A stretch of DNA of 64,000 nucleotides, taken from positions 1-64,000 of the forward strand of contig NZ_NWVD01000004.1 in NCBI RefSeq assembly GCF_002374835.1. The letters run 5' to 3'. Source of the DNA: Sphingomonas ginsenosidimutans. Its GTDB lineage: Bacteria; Pseudomonadota; Alphaproteobacteria; Sphingomonadales; Sphingomonadaceae. This document shows, in pieces, positions 36,445 to 45,314 of this stretch; the first letter of the stretch is position 1; every line of letters starts with the position of its first letter. The notes beneath the pieces are model-generated. The model was not told where the DNA came from. It worked only from the letters and a program-made list of their open reading frames with translations, and ran no database searches. The translations under genes and the position numbers were made by a program.

Positions 36445-38073
36445 ATGAGCAGCGAGACGCCGGAAACGCCGCAAGGCGGCGCACCACCCCATCTGAAGCG
36501 CGGCGCCAATCCCGACATGGCGGACGACAGCAATGCGATCTTCTTCGCCGCGGTGAAGACCACGCGGATGCCGATGATCGTCACCGACCCGAACCGTCCC
36601 GACAATCCGATCGTGTTCGCCAACCCGGCCTTCATGACGTTGACCGGCTATGCCTGGGATGAGCTGGTCGGGCACAATTGCCGGCTGTTGCAGGGGCCGG
36701 ACACCGACCCGGAAACGATCGACGAGGTGCGGCAGGCGGTGGCCGGCCGGCGCGAGACGTCGGTGGAGATACTGAACTACAAGAAGAACGGCGCCGCGTT
36801 CTGGAACGCGCTGTTCATCTCGCCGGTCTATGACGCTGACGACAATCTGATCTACTTCTTTGCGTCGCAGCTGGACGTCACGCGCCGCCGCGACGCCGAG
36901 GATGCGCTGCGCCAAGCGCAGAAGATGGAGGCGGTGGGCCAGCTGACCGGCGGCGTGGCGCATGATTTCAACAACCTGCTGACCGTTATCCAAGGGTTCA
37001 GCGACGTGGTGCTCAACAATCTGGAGCATGGCGAGGCGTTCGACCGGAAGAAGGCGGCGCGGTCGATGCGCGCGGTGCTGCAGGCCGCGGAGCGCGGCGC
37101 GACGCTGACGCAGCAGTTGCTGGCGTTTTCGCGCAAGCAGAAATTGCAGGGGCGGATCGTCAATCTGGTGGACTTGATCGACGAGCTTCGGCCGTTGATC
37201 GAGCGGACCGCCGGCGGCACCGTGCGGGTCGAAATCGAGCATCGCGGGGCGACGTGCAACGCGCGGATCGACCCGACACAGGCCGAATTGGCGATCATGA
37301 ACATCCTGCTGAACGCGCGCGATGCGATGCCCGACGGCGGCGTCGTCACGATCGGCGTCGACGGGGTGACGGTGTGCGCCGGCGACGAAGGGTTCGGGGA
37401 GATGTCGCCCGGCGAATATGTGATGGTCACCGTCACCGATCGGGGCAGCGGGATGTCGCCCGAGGTGCTGCAGCGCGTAACCGAGCCGTTCTTCACGACC
37501 AAGGACCAGGGGAAGGGAACCGGGTTGGGGCTGTCGATGGTCTACGGTTTCATGAAACAGTCGGGCGGGACGCTGCGCATCGAATCGATCGAGGGCGAGG
37601 GGACGTCCGTGCGCATGCTGTTCCCGTGCGAGGATGCGAAGGTCGATCCACGCGGATCGCAGCCCGCCCGCGGCCTGGCGGACAAGCGCGGCAACGAGAC
37701 GATCCTGGTGGTGGAGGATCAGCCCGATGTCGGGGATTACGCCGAAGCGGTACTGACCGAATTCGGCTATACCGTGCTGCGCGCAAATGACGCCGACGAG
37801 GCGCTGGCGCTGCTGGACGGAAAGCCGCATGTCGACCTGCTGTTCAGCGACCTCATCATGCCCGGGGGGATCAACGGCGTCATGCTGGCGCGCGAGGTGC
37901 GCCGGCGCCGCCCGCGGATGCGGGTGCTGCTGACCACCGGTTACGCCGAATCCTCGATCGAGCGCGTCGATGCGCGCGGTGCCGAATTCGACCTGATCCA
38001 GAAACCGTACAAGCGCGCCGAACTGGCATCGAAGGTGCGGCTGGTCATCGACGGCCCTACGGGCGTGGCCTGA
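36445..38073 (+). CDS. Blue-light LOV hybrid histidine kinase
   Basis: A 542-residue photoreceptor kinase. The N-terminal LOV domain has the diagnostic GHNCRLLQG, with the flavin-adduct Cys79, and ends FFASQLDVT. A HisKA domain follows (GQLTGGVAHDFNNLL with the phosphorylated His), then the ATPase domain (NILLNARDAMPDGG, DRGSGMSPEVL, GTGLGLSMVYGF). A C-terminal receiver domain carries its Asp in LLFSDLIMPGGING and the lysine in IQKPYKR. Start ATG at 36445 has GGGGTG upstream. The layout matches light-activated hybrid kinases of Pseudomonas syringae type. The EcfG-type promoter ahead places it in the general stress regulon (inference). A second LOV kinase follows 60 bases downstream. Confidence 0.93.
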   Translation: MSSETPETPQGGAPPHLKRGANPDMADDSNAIFFAAVKTTRMPMIVTDPNRPDNPIVFANPAFMTLTGYAWDELVGHNCRLLQGPDTDPETIDEVRQAVAGRRETSVEILNYKKNGAAFWNALFISPVYDADDNLIYFFASQLDVTRRRDAEDALRQAQKMEAVGQLTGGVAHDFNNLLTVIQGFSDVVLNNLEHGEAFDRKKAARSMRAVLQAAERGATLTQQLLAFSRKQKLQGRIVNLVDLIDELRPLIERTAGGTVRVEIEHRGATCNARIDPTQAELAIMNILLNARDAMPDGGVVTIGVDGVTVCAGDEGFGEMSPGEYVMVTVTDRGSGMSPEVLQRVTEPFFTTKDQGKGTGLGLSMVYGFMKQSGGTLRIESIEGEGTSVRMLFPCEDAKVDPRGSQPARGLADKRGNETILVVEDQPDVGDYAEAVLTEFGYTVLRANDADEALALLDGKPHVDLLFSDLIMPGGINGVMLAREVRRRRPRMRVLLTTGYAESSIERVDARGAEFDLIQKPYKRAELASKVRLVIDGPTGVA

Positions 38074-38133
38074 GCCGTGATCGCTCCATCTGGGTTGCTG
38101 ATCGAGATTGCCGAAGCCGGATCGGTCACCTAG

Positions 38134-39636
38134 ATGAGGCACGCTTTGGACCGTAAGCCGCTCGATCCCTTTCCCATTTCGCCGTTCGTGCCGGCGCCTG
38201 AGGTGCAGGCGGCGATCGACGGTTTTCGTCGGCGGTTGAGCGCGCGCGACCCGCTGGCGGTGGCGATGGAGGTGTCGCCGGTGGCGATGGTGGTGGCGGA
38301 CCCGTCGTTGCCGGACATCCCGCTCATCTATGTCAACAAGGCGTTCGCGCGGCTGACCGGTTTCGCGGCGGTGGAGGTGCTGGGCCGCAACTGCCGGTTC
38401 ATGCAGGGGCCGCTGACCGAGGAGGCGGATGTCGGCGCGTTGCGCGACGCGATCGTCCGGCGCGAGCGGATCGAGATCGACCTGCTCAACCACCGCCGCG
38501 ACGGGACGCCGTTCTGGAACCGGCTGGCGATCGCCCCCGTGCCGGGCGATGACGGCGCGGTGCGCTATTTCGTCGCGTCGCAGATGGACGTGACGATCGA
38601 GCGGCACCAGTTGCAGCAACTGGAACACGATCGCGAGACGCTGGCCGCGGAGGTTGCGCGGCGTGAGGCCGATCTGGCGGAACAGGACAGCAAACTGCGA
38701 CTGGCGCTGGAGGCGGGGGGTCTGGGCACGTGGTCGCTGGCGCTGCCCGAACGCCGGCTGACCGCGTCGCCCAGTTGCAAGCGCAATTTCGGGCGATCCC
38801 CCGACGCACCGTTCGATTATGACGAGTTCGGGCGATCGCTGCATCCGGAGGATGCCGCGCGCGTGGCCGCGGCGATCCAGAATACGCTGGAACATGACGT
38901 TCCCTATCATCTCGACTATCGCATCCTGACGCCGGCCGGCGAGCAGCGATGGATCACCGTCAAGGGCGAGGTGCAGCGCCGCGCCGACGGCAGCCCGCTG
39001 GCACTGACCGGGTTTTCGATCGACATTACCGATCGCAAGTTCGCCGAGGCGCATCGCGAGGTGCTGGCGCGTGAACTGACCCATCGGGTCAAGAACACGC
39101 TCGCCACCGTCAACGCGGTGGTGATGCAGACGCTGCGCGATGCGGCGTCGCTGGGCGAGGCGACCGCGACCATCTCCGGCCGGATCGCCAGCCTGGGCGA
39201 AGCGCATGAACTACTGATCCAGGACGAGGTGGAGGGCGCGGCGATCGGCGATATCGTCGACCGGGCGCTGATCCCGTTCAAGGACCGCGGCGGACAACGG
39301 TTCCGGGTCGCGGGGCCAGCGGTGCGGCTGTCGCCTGATATCACGCTGGCGCTGTCGATGGCGCTACATGAACTGGCGACCAACGCGATCAAATATGGCG
39401 CGCTGTCGGTGCCGAGCGGGACCGTCTCGGTCGAATGGTCGATCGAGGGGGAGGGGGCCGACCGCCGATTGCTATTCGCCTGGACCGAGCGTGGCGGACC
39501 TCCGGTCACCGCCCCGGTGCGCACGGGGTTCGGCACGCGGATGATCGAGCGGGTGCTGGGGCGGCACGTGCGCGGCGACACGGCGATCCGCTACGAGCCG
39601 GACGGCGTGCGCTTCGCGATCGAGGCGGTGATCTGA
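38134..39636 (+). CDS. LOV-PAS HWE-family histidine kinase (LovK-like)
   Basis: A 500-residue sensor kinase. LOV domain: VLGRNCRFMQGP with the photoactive Cys87 (Met replaces the commoner Leu after CRF), ending YFVASQMDVT. A coiled linker leads to a PAS domain with a PAC end (DITDRKFAE). The kinase core is of the HWE group: LTHRVKNTLATVNAVV with the phosphorylated His, ALHELATNAIKYGAL, and the Trp-x-Glu of FAWTERGG. In Caulobacter LovK and in Brucella, LOV-HWE kinases feed the PhyR-NepR-EcfG stress pathway. A single-domain regulator follows, as with LovK/LovR. Start ATG at 38134 has no good ribosome site, so it may be translated from coupled ribosomes. Confidence 0.93.
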   Translation: MRHALDRKPLDPFPISPFVPAPEVQAAIDGFRRRLSARDPLAVAMEVSPVAMVVADPSLPDIPLIYVNKAFARLTGFAAVEVLGRNCRFMQGPLTEEADVGALRDAIVRRERIEIDLLNHRRDGTPFWNRLAIAPVPGDDGAVRYFVASQMDVTIERHQLQQLEHDRETLAAEVARREADLAEQDSKLRLALEAGGLGTWSLALPERRLTASPSCKRNFGRSPDAPFDYDEFGRSLHPEDAARVAAAIQNTLEHDVPYHLDYRILTPAGEQRWITVKGEVQRRADGSPLALTGFSIDITDRKFAEAHREVLARELTHRVKNTLATVNAVVMQTLRDAASLGEATATISGRIASLGEAHELLIQDEVEGAAIGDIVDRALIPFKDRGGQRFRVAGPAVRLSPDITLALSMALHELATNAIKYGALSVPSGTVSVEWSIEGEGADRRLLFAWTERGGPPVTAPVRTGFGTRMIERVLGRHVRGDTAIRYEPDGVRFAIEAVI

Positions 39637-39718
39637 CCCAACGCCCCGTCGCGCAAACGGGGCGATCGAACCGGAACGGCACGAATTCCGGTGCCGAACG
39701 GTGTATAAGCTCTCGACC

Positions 39719-40072
39719 ATGTGCCATGTCCTTCTAATCGAAGACGATTGGCTGCTGGCCGATCATATGATGCAGCTGCTCGAGGCCGCGGGCGCGACAT
39801 CGGTCGTGCTGGTCGATGGTGAGGAGGAAGCCGTGCGTGCCGCGATGGTGCGGCGACCGGCGGTGATCGTGTCCGACGTGTCGTTGCGACAGGGGCATGG
39901 CCCCGCCACGGTCCTACGGATCGTCGGTGACGACGCGCAGGTGAGGGCGATGTTCGTGACCGGGGAGCCTGCCGCGGGGCGCCCGGGCGACCCGCGCTGG
40001 CCGGTGCTGACCAAGCCGGTCGCCGACGAGGTGTTCGTCGCGACGTTCCGCAGCATCGCGCCGATCGTATAG
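39719..40072 (+). CDS. Single-domain response regulator (LovR-like)
   Basis: A 117-residue lone receiver domain. It has the acidic pair (VLLIEDDWLLAD), phosphoacceptor Asp53 in VIVSDVSLRQG and the lysine in VLTKPVADE. No output domain. It follows the LOV-HWE kinase by 82 bases on the same strand, as LovR follows LovK in Caulobacter, where LovR quenches the kinase by drawing off phosphate. ATG at 39719 or, less likely, the in-frame GTG at 39701. A partial EcfG box (GGAAC at 39673-39677) lies upstream but lacks CGTT at the right spacing. Confidence 0.87.
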   Translation: MCHVLLIEDDWLLADHMMQLLEAAGATSVVLVDGEEEAVRAAMVRRPAVIVSDVSLRQGHGPATVLRIVGDDAQVRAMFVTGEPAAGRPGDPRWPVLTKPVADEVFVATFRSIAPIV

Positions 40073-40084
40073 CACGGTCGAACG

Positions 40085-40993
40085 CTACCGGCGGATCGGG
40101 CGCCGCTGGGCCAGCCGGTTACGGATCGTGGTGGCGGCGACGCCTGCCTCGCCCATCGCGTGGCTGATCTGGTCCAGCCCCTTCACCACGTCGCCGGCCG
40201 CGAACAGGCCGGGGACGGTGGTGCGCTGGTGATCGTCCACCTCCAGGCAGCCGTCCTGTGTCGCCCGCGCGCCCGCGTCGATCGCGAGCCGCGAGCGGAT
40301 CCGGCTGCCCAGCGCCGGATAGACGCTATCGAACGCCATCCGACCGCGCGCGGTATCGAGCGCGAGCGTGTCGCCTTCGATCGCATAGCCGCCGCACGGG
40401 CCGTCGACCCGCACGATCCCGGCATCGTCGAGCGCCGTCGCGCAGCCATCGTCGAGAAGGTGCTCCGCGTCCGGCGCGATCAACGTGACGTCGCGGGTGA
40501 AGCCGCGCAGGAACAGCGCCTCGCGCATCCCATGGTCGCCGGTGCCGATCACCGCGACGCGCCGGTCGGTTACCTCATAGCCGTCGCACACCGGGCAATA
40601 GCGCAGCAGCCCGCGCGCCAGCGCCGCATCATGCACATCGGGGGCCAGGTCTCGCGGGCGGTGGTTGACCACGCCCGTCGCCAGCAGCACCGTGCGCGCG
40701 GTGTGGCGGCCGTGATCGGTCGTCACGATGAAACCGTCGCCATCGGGGGCGAGGCCGATCACCTTCACCGGCTCGCATCGGGTCCCGTAGCGCTCCGCCT
40801 GGTCGCGCATCCGCGCCAGCAGTTCGGTGCCGGCGATCCCCTCCGGGAAACCGGCGTGGTTGCGCGTGCACGGGATCATCGCCGCGCGGCTGGAGCCACT
40901 GTCGAACAGCCGGACGGATAGATGGTAGCGCCCGAGGTAGATCGCTGCGGTCAAGCCCGCCGGCCCCGCGCCGACAATGATGCAATCGTCCAT
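40085..40993 (-). CDS. Thioredoxin-reductase-like NAD(P)/FAD oxidoreductase
   Basis: A 302-residue flavoprotein of the thioredoxin reductase fold. FAD site at the start: CIIVGAGPAGLTAAIYLG. A redox CPVC pair lies in YCPVCDGYEV, and a second nucleotide-binding motif VAVIGTGDHGMREALFL follows. The FAD-ribityl segment VPGLFAAGDVVKGLDQI closes the protein. It is shorter-branched than true TrxB and belongs to the group of TrxB-like reductases whose partner varies. I chose ATG at 40993, because 41026 would overlap the vapBC operator. Convergent with the regulator gene; head-to-head with the toxin-antitoxin pair. Confidence 0.85.
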   Translation of the reverse strand: MDDCIIVGAGPAGLTAAIYLGRYHLSVRLFDSGSSRAAMIPCTRNHAGFPEGIAGTELLARMRDQAERYGTRCEPVKVIGLAPDGDGFIVTTDHGRHTARTVLLATGVVNHRPRDLAPDVHDAALARGLLRYCPVCDGYEVTDRRVAVIGTGDHGMREALFLRGFTRDVTLIAPDAEHLLDDGCATALDDAGIVRVDGPCGGYAIEGDTLALDTARGRMAFDSVYPALGSRIRSRLAIDAGARATQDGCLEVDDHQRTTVPGLFAAGDVVKGLDQISHAMGEAGVAATTIRNRLAQRRPIRR

Positions 40994-41015
40994 TCGGCTT
41001 GCGATCCCTGGAATT

Positions 41016-41038
41016 TGTATATACATAACGTATATACA
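41016..41038 (+). promoter_or_regulatory. Palindromic operator of the vapBC module
   Basis: TGTATATAC (41016-41024) and GTATATACA (41030-41038) form a perfect 9-bp inverted repeat with a 5-base spacer. It is AT-rich in a GC-rich genome, sits 12 bases before the antitoxin start, and probably overlaps the promoter. Type II antitoxins bind such sites to repress their own operon. Confidence 0.7.
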
Positions 41039-41049
41039 GGAGGCCTGCT

Positions 41050-41322
41050 ATGGGTAACGAATATCGCGCGAAGGTGTTCAAATCCGGCAATTCGGTCGCG
41101 CTGCGCCTTCCCAAGGCGCTGGGGTTCAGCGAAGGTGACGACGTGATCGTCGTTCCGCACGACGACGGTTCATTCAGCCTGTGGCGGAGCGAGGAGGGCG
41201 CCGACGTGCTGCTGAGCCTTTACGGCAGTGTGTCGGAAGGGTTCATGGCCGACGGGCACGGCGACATCGAGCAGATGCCGCGAGACTGGTCGGCGGGGGA
41301 TGGTGACGCGGCGGCGGCATGA
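41050..41322 (+). CDS. vapB: AbrB/MazE-fold antitoxin (VapB)
   Basis: A 90-residue antitoxin. The N-terminal swapped-hairpin DNA-binding domain is seen in YRAKVFKSGNSVALRLPKAL then GFSEGDDVIVV, the usual AbrB-like pattern. The flexible C-terminus (after about residue 50) should wrap the toxin. AGGAGG precedes the ATG at proper spacing. The palindrome at 41016-41038 directly upstream is its expected binding site. It overlaps the toxin gene by 4 bases. Confidence 0.9.
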   Translation: MGNEYRAKVFKSGNSVALRLPKALGFSEGDDVIVVPHDDGSFSLWRSEEGADVLLSLYGSVSEGFMADGHGDIEQMPRDWSAGDGDAAAA

Positions 41323-41711
41323 CGGGCTATCTGCTGGATACCAACGCCTGTATCGATTTCCTCGTCGGGCGCAGCGATCCGCTGGCGCGACGGATGGGGC
41401 AGGCATTCGGGCGGCTGCACGTGTCTGCCATCACGGCAGGTGAATTGCGGGTGGGAAACCGCGGATCGACCGATCCTGTGCGCGACGCGAAACGGGTCGC
41501 CACCTTTCTGGCGGCGATCGGGATACTTTCCTTCGATGCCGAAGCGGCGGTCGCCTATGCCGAGATGGTGCAGGCGATCGGGATGCGACGCGGGATTGTC
41601 GACCGGCTGATCGCCGCGCAGGCGCTGTCCACGCGGATGACGCTGGTCACCAACAACGAACCGGACTTCACCGGCATCCCCGGGCTCGCCATCGAAAACT
41701 GGACGCTATGA
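41319..41711 (+). CDS. vapC: PIN-domain toxin VapC
   Basis: A 130-residue PIN-domain ribonuclease. Catalytic acids are visible at [15 protein letters not shown] (Asp7), [11 protein letters not shown] (Glu), [15 protein letters not shown] (Asp) and [10 protein letters not shown] (Asp). VapC toxins cleave tRNA or rRNA when freed from the antitoxin. The gene overlaps vapB by 4 bases at its start and trmD by 4 bases at its end. The last overlap is unusual, since trmD normally follows rimM. Confidence 0.9.
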   Translation: MTGYLLDTNACIDFLVGRSDPLARRMGQAFGRLHVSAITAGELRVGNRGSTDPVRDAKRVATFLAAIGILSFDAEAAVAYAEMVQAIGMRRGIVDRLIAAQALSTRMTLVTNNEPDFTGIPGLAIENWTL

Positions 41712-42439
41712 CCTTCCGCTCGACCGTATTGACGCTCTACCCGGAGATGTTTCCCGGCCCGCTCGGCACCTCGCTGGCGGGGCGGGCGCTGCGTGAGGGG
41801 CGCTGGTCGCTCGATGCGGTCAACATCCGCGATTTCACCACCGACCGGCATCGCACCGTGGACGATACTCCGGCGGGCGGCGGCGCCGGGATGGTGCTGC
41901 GCGCGGATATCGTGGCGCGCGCGGTCGATGCCCATGCCGACGGCCGCCCGATCGTGGCGATGACGCCGCGCGGCGCGCCGCTGACGCAGGCGCGGGTCCG
42001 CGATCTGGCGGCGGGGCCGGGCGCGGTGGTGCTGTGCGGCCGGTTCGAGGGGTTCGACGAACGATTGTTCGACGCGCGCCCGATCGAACAGCTGTCGATC
42101 GGCGACTATATCCTGTCGGGCGGGGAGATGGCGGCGCTGGTGCTGCTGGACGCTTGCGTTCGGCTGCTTCCCGGCGTAATGGGCGCGGCTTCGAGCGGAG
42201 TCGAGGAAAGCTTCGAAAGCGGCCTCCTCGAATATCCGCACTATACCCGACCTGTCGAATGGGAAGGGCGCACGATCCCCGAAGTGCTGCGATCGGGGGA
42301 TCATGCGAGGATCGCAGGCTGGCGCCAGGCGCAGGCCGAGATCGATACACGGCTACGGCGGCCGGACCTTTGGGAGCGTCATGAGGGCGCTCGGGTCGGC
42401 TCGCCCTCTGGCGCGCGGCGACGGACTGAGGACGATTGA
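41708..42439 (+). CDS. trmD: tRNA (guanine37-N1)-methyltransferase
   Basis: A 243-residue SPOUT-class enzyme that methylates G37 of tRNAs to prevent frameshifting. Family blocks: [50 protein letters not shown] and the trefoil-knot sequence [19 protein letters not shown]. Its start overlaps the vapC stop (ATGA) and no independent ribosome site is clear, so its translation may depend on vapC. rplS follows by 1 base. The usual upstream partners rpsP and rimM are not adjacent. Confidence 0.96.
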   Translation: MTFRSTVLTLYPEMFPGPLGTSLAGRALREGRWSLDAVNIRDFTTDRHRTVDDTPAGGGAGMVLRADIVARAVDAHADGRPIVAMTPRGAPLTQARVRDLAAGPGAVVLCGRFEGFDERLFDARPIEQLSIGDYILSGGEMAALVLLDACVRLLPGVMGAASSGVEESFESGLLEYPHYTRPVEWEGRTIPEVLRSGDHARIAGWRQAQAEIDTRLRRPDLWERHEGARVGSPSGARRRTEDD

Positions 42440-42440
42440 C

Positions 42441-42827
42441 ATGAACCTGATCCAGACGCTCGAAGCCGAGCAGATCGCCAAGTTCAACGAGACGAAGAAG
42501 ATCCCCGAGTTCCGCCCGGGCGACACCCTGAAGGTCGGCGTGAAGGTGGTCGAAGGCGACCGGACCCGCGTCCAGAACTACGAGGGCGTGTGCATCGCGC
42601 GCGCGAACAAGGGCATGGGTTCGTCGTTCACCGTGCGCAAGATCAGCTTCGGCGAGGGCGTGGAGCGCGTCTTCCCGCTGTATTCGCCGAACATCGAGTC
42701 GATCGAGGTGGTGCGCAAGGGTGCGGTGCGTCGTGCCAAGCTGTATTACCTGCGTGGTCGCACCGGTAAGTCGGCGCGTATCGCCGAGCGCCGCGACAAC
42801 CGCCCGGCGGCGGTCGCCGCCGAGTAA
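42441..42827 (+). CDS. rplS: 50S ribosomal protein L19
   Basis: A 128-residue ribosomal protein L19. Recognisable blocks are [53 protein letters not shown] and [22 protein letters not shown] at 42441 follows GAGGACGATTG. The upstream gene trmD ends one base before, the standard order. A strong terminator follows. Confidence 0.97.
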   Translation: MNLIQTLEAEQIAKFNETKKIPEFRPGDTLKVGVKVVEGDRTRVQNYEGVCIARANKGMGSSFTVRKISFGEGVERVFPLYSPNIESIEVVRKGAVRRAKLYYLRGRTGKSARIAERRDNRPAAVAAE

Positions 42828-42852
42828 TCGGTACGGCATCACTGGTTCCACG

Positions 42853-42886
42853 AAGGGGCGTGGCGGGCAACCGTCGCGCCCCTTTT
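42853..42886 (+). terminator. Rho-independent terminator of vapBC-trmD-rplS
   Basis: AAGGGGCG (42853-42860) pairs with CGCCCCTT (42877-42884), extended inward by further pairs, and a run of T follows at 42883-42886. Starts 25 bases after the rplS stop. Confidence 0.85.
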
Positions 42887-42978
42887 CGCATCGTGCGCGT
42901 ATGTTGCGGAGCGGGGGGCGTTGCGCCTACGGACGAGGCAAGGCGCGCCGGGGTCTGCGGCGCGGACGGGAGACGTGC

Positions 42979-45225
42979 ATGTGGCGGTTCGGCGTAGCGA
43001 TGACGGCGGTGGCGATGGTGGGCGCGATGTCCGCTGAGGCGCAGGTGCCCGCGGGAATGCCGCCGGCCGGGACGGCCGCGGCCCGCACCCCGCTGTCGCG
43101 GGAACGGGTGTTCGCCAGCCCGGACCTGGCGGGTACGCAGCCGCAGTCGCTGAAGCTGTCGCCCGACGGCACGCTGCTGACGTCGGTGCGCAACCGCCCG
43201 GACGAGCGGCAGCGGTTCGACCTGTGGGCGCTCGACACGCGCACCGGCGCGGAGCGGATGCTGGTGGACTCGCGCAAGGCGGGCAGCGGCGCGGAACTGT
43301 CCGAAGCCGCGAAGATGCAGCGCGAACGCGACCGGTCGATGACCGGCAAGACCGGCATCCTGCAATATGACTGGTCGCCGGACGGGCGCACCATCCTGGT
43401 CCCGATCGACGGCGAGTTGTATCTGGCCGCGCTGGACGGATCGATCGCGAAGCTGCCGGGGACCAACGGCGCGCTGAATCCGACTGTCAGTCCCAAGGGC
43501 CACCATATCGGCTTCGTCAGCGGGCAGAACCTGTTCGTCCAGCCGCTGGGCACCGGCGGCGCGGCGCGGCAGTTGACGCAAGGCGGCGGGGGCACCGTCC
43601 ACTGGGGCGAGGCCGAATTCGTCGCGCAGGAGGAAATGGACCGGCGCACCGGTTACTGGTGGTCGCCGGACGAACGCTATCTGGCGGTCGAGCGGTTCGA
43701 CGAGGCGCCGGTGAAGGTGTTCACGCGCGCCGCGATCGGCGCCAGCGGCACCAGCATCTATCAGCAGCGTTACCCCGCCGCGGGCACGCCCAACGTCGCG
43801 GTCGAATTGCACATCCTGCGCAGCGACGGATCGGGCGGGGTGAAGGTGGACCTGGGCAGCGACCCCGACATCTATGTCGCGCGGGTCGACTGGCTGCCGG
43901 ACGGATCGGCGCTGCTGGTGCAGCGCGAGAACCGGGCGCAGACGCGGCTCGACATGCTGCGCGTCGATCCGGCGACGGGCGCGTCGCGCGTGCTGTTCAC
44001 CGAGACGGCGGGCGAGAAGAGCTGGATCAACCTGACCAACGCCTATCGCGCGCTGCGCGACGGCAGCCTGTTGTGGCGGTCGGAGCGCGACGGCTTCGGG
44101 CATCTGTGGCGTTTCCGGGACGGGCGCTGGACGCAGCTGACCAAGGGACCGTGGGTGGTGTCCGACCTGGTCGGCGTGGACGAGAAGGCGGGGCGCGCGT
44201 TCTTCACCGCGAACAAGGACGACCTGCTGGAACAGCAGCTCTACGCCATCGACCTGAAGACGCGGGCGATCACGCGGCTGACCGAGCGCGGATGGTGGAA
44301 CGAGGCGACCGCCGACCCCGCTGGCACGCGCTTCATCATCAAGCGGTCTAACCCCGACCAGCCGTCCCAGCATTATCTGGCGGACGCCAGCGGCAAGCGG
44401 CTGCGCTGGATCAACGAGAACCGGGTCGAGGGCGACCACCCCTATGCCCGCTACATCGCGGGCCAGCGGCCGATCGAATTCGGAACGGTGAAGGCCGACG
44501 ACGGCACGGTGCTGCATTGGGAGATGATCACCCCACCGCTGGTGCCGGGCAAACGCTATCCGGTGTTCTTCCAGCATTATGGCGGCCCGCACACGCAGGA
44601 GGTGAAGCGCGACTGGCACGCCCCGCTGATCCGCCACATCGTCGACCAGGGCTATATCTTCTTCCGGCTCGACAACCGCGGCAGCGACCATCGCGGCGTC
44701 GCGTTCGAGCGGGCGATCTGGCACGCGATGGGCGGCGTGGAGGTGCGCGATCAGCTGGCCGGCGCGCAATATCTGAAGACGCTGCCGTTCGTCGATCCGG
44801 CGCGGATCGCGACCTATGGCTGGTCGTACGGCGGCTATATGTCGCTGAAGATGGTGGAGGCGAACCCGGGCGTCTATGCCGCGGCGATCGCGGGCGCGCC
44901 GGTCACCGACTGGCGGCTGTACGACACGCATTACACCGAGCGGTACATGGGCGATCCGCGCACCGATGCCGCCGCCTATGACGCGTCGCGTGCGGTGATC
45001 GACCCGCTGCGCATCACGACGCCCTTGCTGCTGATGCACGGCATGGCGGACGACAACGTCTTCCTGCAGAATTCGACCGAGGTGGCGGCGCGGTTGCAGG
45101 CCGCGGACGTGCCGTTTGAGATGATGTTCTACCCCGGCAAGACCCATGGTGCGGTGCGCGACATCCACGTGTGGACGACGATCGAGCGCTTCCTGGCCAC
45201 GCATGTCGGCGCCGGACCGAAGTAG
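42979..45225 (+). CDS. Exported dipeptidyl-peptidase IV-type S9 peptidase
   Basis: A 748-residue serine peptidase. A signal peptide (WRFGVAMTAVAMVGAMSAEA) directs export. The beta-propeller half contains EFVAQEEMDRRTGYWWSPDE, where the Glu-Glu pair that holds the free N-terminus in DPP-IV enzymes is present. The hydrolase half has the nucleophile motif ATYGWSYGGYMSLKM, Asp in LLMHGMADDNVF and His in PGKTHGAVRD. It should cut X-Pro or X-Ala dipeptides from peptides in the periplasm. Start ATG at 42979 follows GGGAGACG. It stands alone between the rplS terminator and asd. Confidence 0.93.
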   Translation: MWRFGVAMTAVAMVGAMSAEAQVPAGMPPAGTAAARTPLSRERVFASPDLAGTQPQSLKLSPDGTLLTSVRNRPDERQRFDLWALDTRTGAERMLVDSRKAGSGAELSEAAKMQRERDRSMTGKTGILQYDWSPDGRTILVPIDGELYLAALDGSIAKLPGTNGALNPTVSPKGHHIGFVSGQNLFVQPLGTGGAARQLTQGGGGTVHWGEAEFVAQEEMDRRTGYWWSPDERYLAVERFDEAPVKVFTRAAIGASGTSIYQQRYPAAGTPNVAVELHILRSDGSGGVKVDLGSDPDIYVARVDWLPDGSALLVQRENRAQTRLDMLRVDPATGASRVLFTETAGEKSWINLTNAYRALRDGSLLWRSERDGFGHLWRFRDGRWTQLTKGPWVVSDLVGVDEKAGRAFFTANKDDLLEQQLYAIDLKTRAITRLTERGWWNEATADPAGTRFIIKRSNPDQPSQHYLADASGKRLRWINENRVEGDHPYARYIAGQRPIEFGTVKADDGTVLHWEMITPPLVPGKRYPVFFQHYGGPHTQEVKRDWHAPLIRHIVDQGYIFFRLDNRGSDHRGVAFERAIWHAMGGVEVRDQLAGAQYLKTLPFVDPARIATYGWSYGGYMSLKMVEANPGVYAAAIAGAPVTDWRLYDTHYTERYMGDPRTDAAAYDASRAVIDPLRITTPLLLMHGMADDNVFLQNSTEVAARLQAADVPFEMMFYPGKTHGAVRDIHVWTTIERFLATHVGAGPK

Positions 45226-45314
45226 ACCGCGCTGGCTTTTCGGAAATTGCAGGGGTAGGGCGCCCGCGCGAAACATTTGAACGGCGCCGCGAGCGGCGTG
45301 TGGAAGGACGGGTT

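Noticed and set aside
35350..39207. A 1285-codon open frame on the minus strand across purU and the two LOV kinases
   Set aside because: It lies opposite three clear genes, shows Arg/His/Gln-rich antisense-type composition, and has no domain I recognise. It is a by-product of high GC.
39673..39720. EcfG promoter before the single-domain response regulator
   Set aside because: GGAAC is present, but at 16-17 bases downstream there is CCGA or CGAA, not CGTT.
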